In this document: piece by piece, positions 31,967 to 32,482 of the stretch
Position numbering within the stretch: position 1 is the stretch's first letter
Layout: the number at the start of each line of letters is the position of its first letter
Origin: an uncultured Acidimicrobiales bacterium
GTDB taxonomy: Bacteria; Actinomycetota; Acidimicrobiia; Acidimicrobiales; Aldehydirespiratoraceae
Assembly: GCA_905480195.1 (NCBI GenBank)
Contig: CAJQPN010000021.1
Span: 1 to 32,482, forward strand
DNA length: 32,482 nucleotides
Direction: 5' to 3'
Notes under the pieces: model-generated
What the model saw: only the letters and a program-made list of their open reading frames with translations
Database searches by the model: none
Told to the model about the DNA's origin: nothing
Program-made: the position numbers and the translations under genes

Positions 31967-32482
31967 ATGGCGTCGAACCCTCCCCCGCCCCCACCCCCTC
32001 CGCCGATCCGCGACGACGACCGCCCCGACCGTTCCCGCAAGCCGCCGGCGAGCGGCATTTCGCGTTACGCCGTGTGGATTGCCCTCGCCTCGCTGCTGGC
32101 GTTGATGAGCCTCAGCATGCTGCTCCCGAGCGAAACCCGCGAACCGGTGGGCTATCGCGACTTCATCGAACGGGTGGCCGCCGGCGAGGTGGTCGAGGCC
32201 GAATACGACAACACCGACGGGGCGATCTCGTTCACCGATGGGGACCAGCTGTACTCGACTGTCGGTCCGCTGCCGTTGCCCGACGACGACCATGATCTGA
32301 TCCTTGCCCAGACCGAAGAATTCCGGTTCGTCACGCCACGACCCAACTTCTTCCAGTCGCTGCTGCCGTTGCTCATCCCGGTGTCGTTGCTCATCTTGTT
32401 CTTCGTGTGGATGCAGCGCCGAGCACAAGGTCAGATGGGCAACATCATGTCGATCGGGCGAAGCAAGGCGAAGACCTACAGC
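31967..32482 (+). CDS. ftsH: ATP-dependent zinc metalloprotease FtsH, N-terminal part (3' end outside window)
   Basis: The first 172 codons, in frame to the window edge. FtsH is a membrane-anchored AAA protease that degrades misfolded membrane and regulatory proteins. Visible are a run of nine prolines at residues 5-13, an acidic/basic stretch, TM1 at about 31-54, the extracytoplasmic domain (YRDFIERVAAGEVVEAEY through EEFRFVTPRPNFF), TM2 (LLPLLIPVSLLILFFVWM) and the lead-in GRSKAKTYS that in the family comes directly before the AAA module. The ATPase and zinc motifs lie beyond the edge, so the call rests on the N-terminal pattern. The leading proline run is unusual and would slow ribosomes without EF-P. 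It appears leaderless. Confidence 0.92.
   Translation, partial: MASNPPPPPPPPPIRDDDRPDRSRKPPASGISRYAVWIALASLLALMSLSMLLPSETREPVGYRDFIERVAAGEVVEAEYDNTDGAISFTDGDQLYSTVGPLPLPDDDHDLILAQTEEFRFVTPRPNFFQSLLPLLIPVSLLILFFVWMQRRAQGQMGNIMSIGRSKAKTYS

Overview
This is a high-GC actinobacterial chromosome window. It most resembles the class Acidimicrobiia (Ilumatobacter-like), although that rank is inferred from gene content and order and not from a marker gene. Supporting signs are a DUF3499 gene, a predicted F420-dependent luciferase-like oxidoreductase, several fatty-acid-type dehydrogenases, and a gene order shared in part with Mycobacterium tuberculosis (secA, hpf, comF-like, then ahcY, manA, SIS protein, manB, DUF3499). 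The mtrA-mtrB-lpqB block that lies between comF and sahH in M. tuberculosis is not there.

Layout. Bases 1-7759 are read on the + strand: the end of a CPA2 cation/proton antiporter, a META-domain gene that has lost its start, a pectinacetylesterase-like lipoprotein, an acyl-CoA dehydrogenase, and an overlapping gnd-zwf-pgl operon covering the oxidative pentose phosphate pathway. Bases 7734-31854 are almost entirely - strand. In order of transcription (high to low coordinates) they hold DUF3499, a CPBP protease, a zinc-ribbon peptide, a 1382-residue membrane glycosyltransferase fusion, manB, a Trm112-like protein, a SIS isomerase-like protein, manA, ahcY, an LLM oxidoreductase, a crotonase, a ComF-like phosphoribosyltransferase, hpf, secA, prfB, a DUF4440-like protein, ftsE, ftsX, an SMP-30 lactonase, an ACAD10/11-type acyl-CoA dehydrogenase, an SDR and an APH-type kinase. 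The + strand resumes at 31967 with the first 172 codons of ftsH.

How the genes fit together. (1) SMP-30 lactonase, ACAD11-like dehydrogenase, SDR and kinase look like a self-contained route for gamma-lactones and 4-hydroxy/4-keto acids, comparable to the bacterial lva (levulinate) pathway and to human ACAD10/11. (2) manA, SIS, manB and the large fusion protein (GT-C-like membrane region, GtrA region, GT2 region) suggest a path from fructose-6-phosphate to mannose-1-phosphate and on to a lipid-linked sugar made, flipped and transferred by one polypeptide. (3) secA, prfB, ftsE and ftsX are an old bacterial housekeeping neighbourhood.

Regulation. At least four genes (comF-like, SMP-30, DUF3499, ftsH) have a TANNNT hexamer exactly 6 nt before the start codon and no Shine-Dalgarno sequence, which is the arrangement expected for leaderless mRNAs. 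Two more have the hexamer 8 nt away. I saw no rRNA, convincing tRNA, CRISPR array, insertion sequence or prophage.
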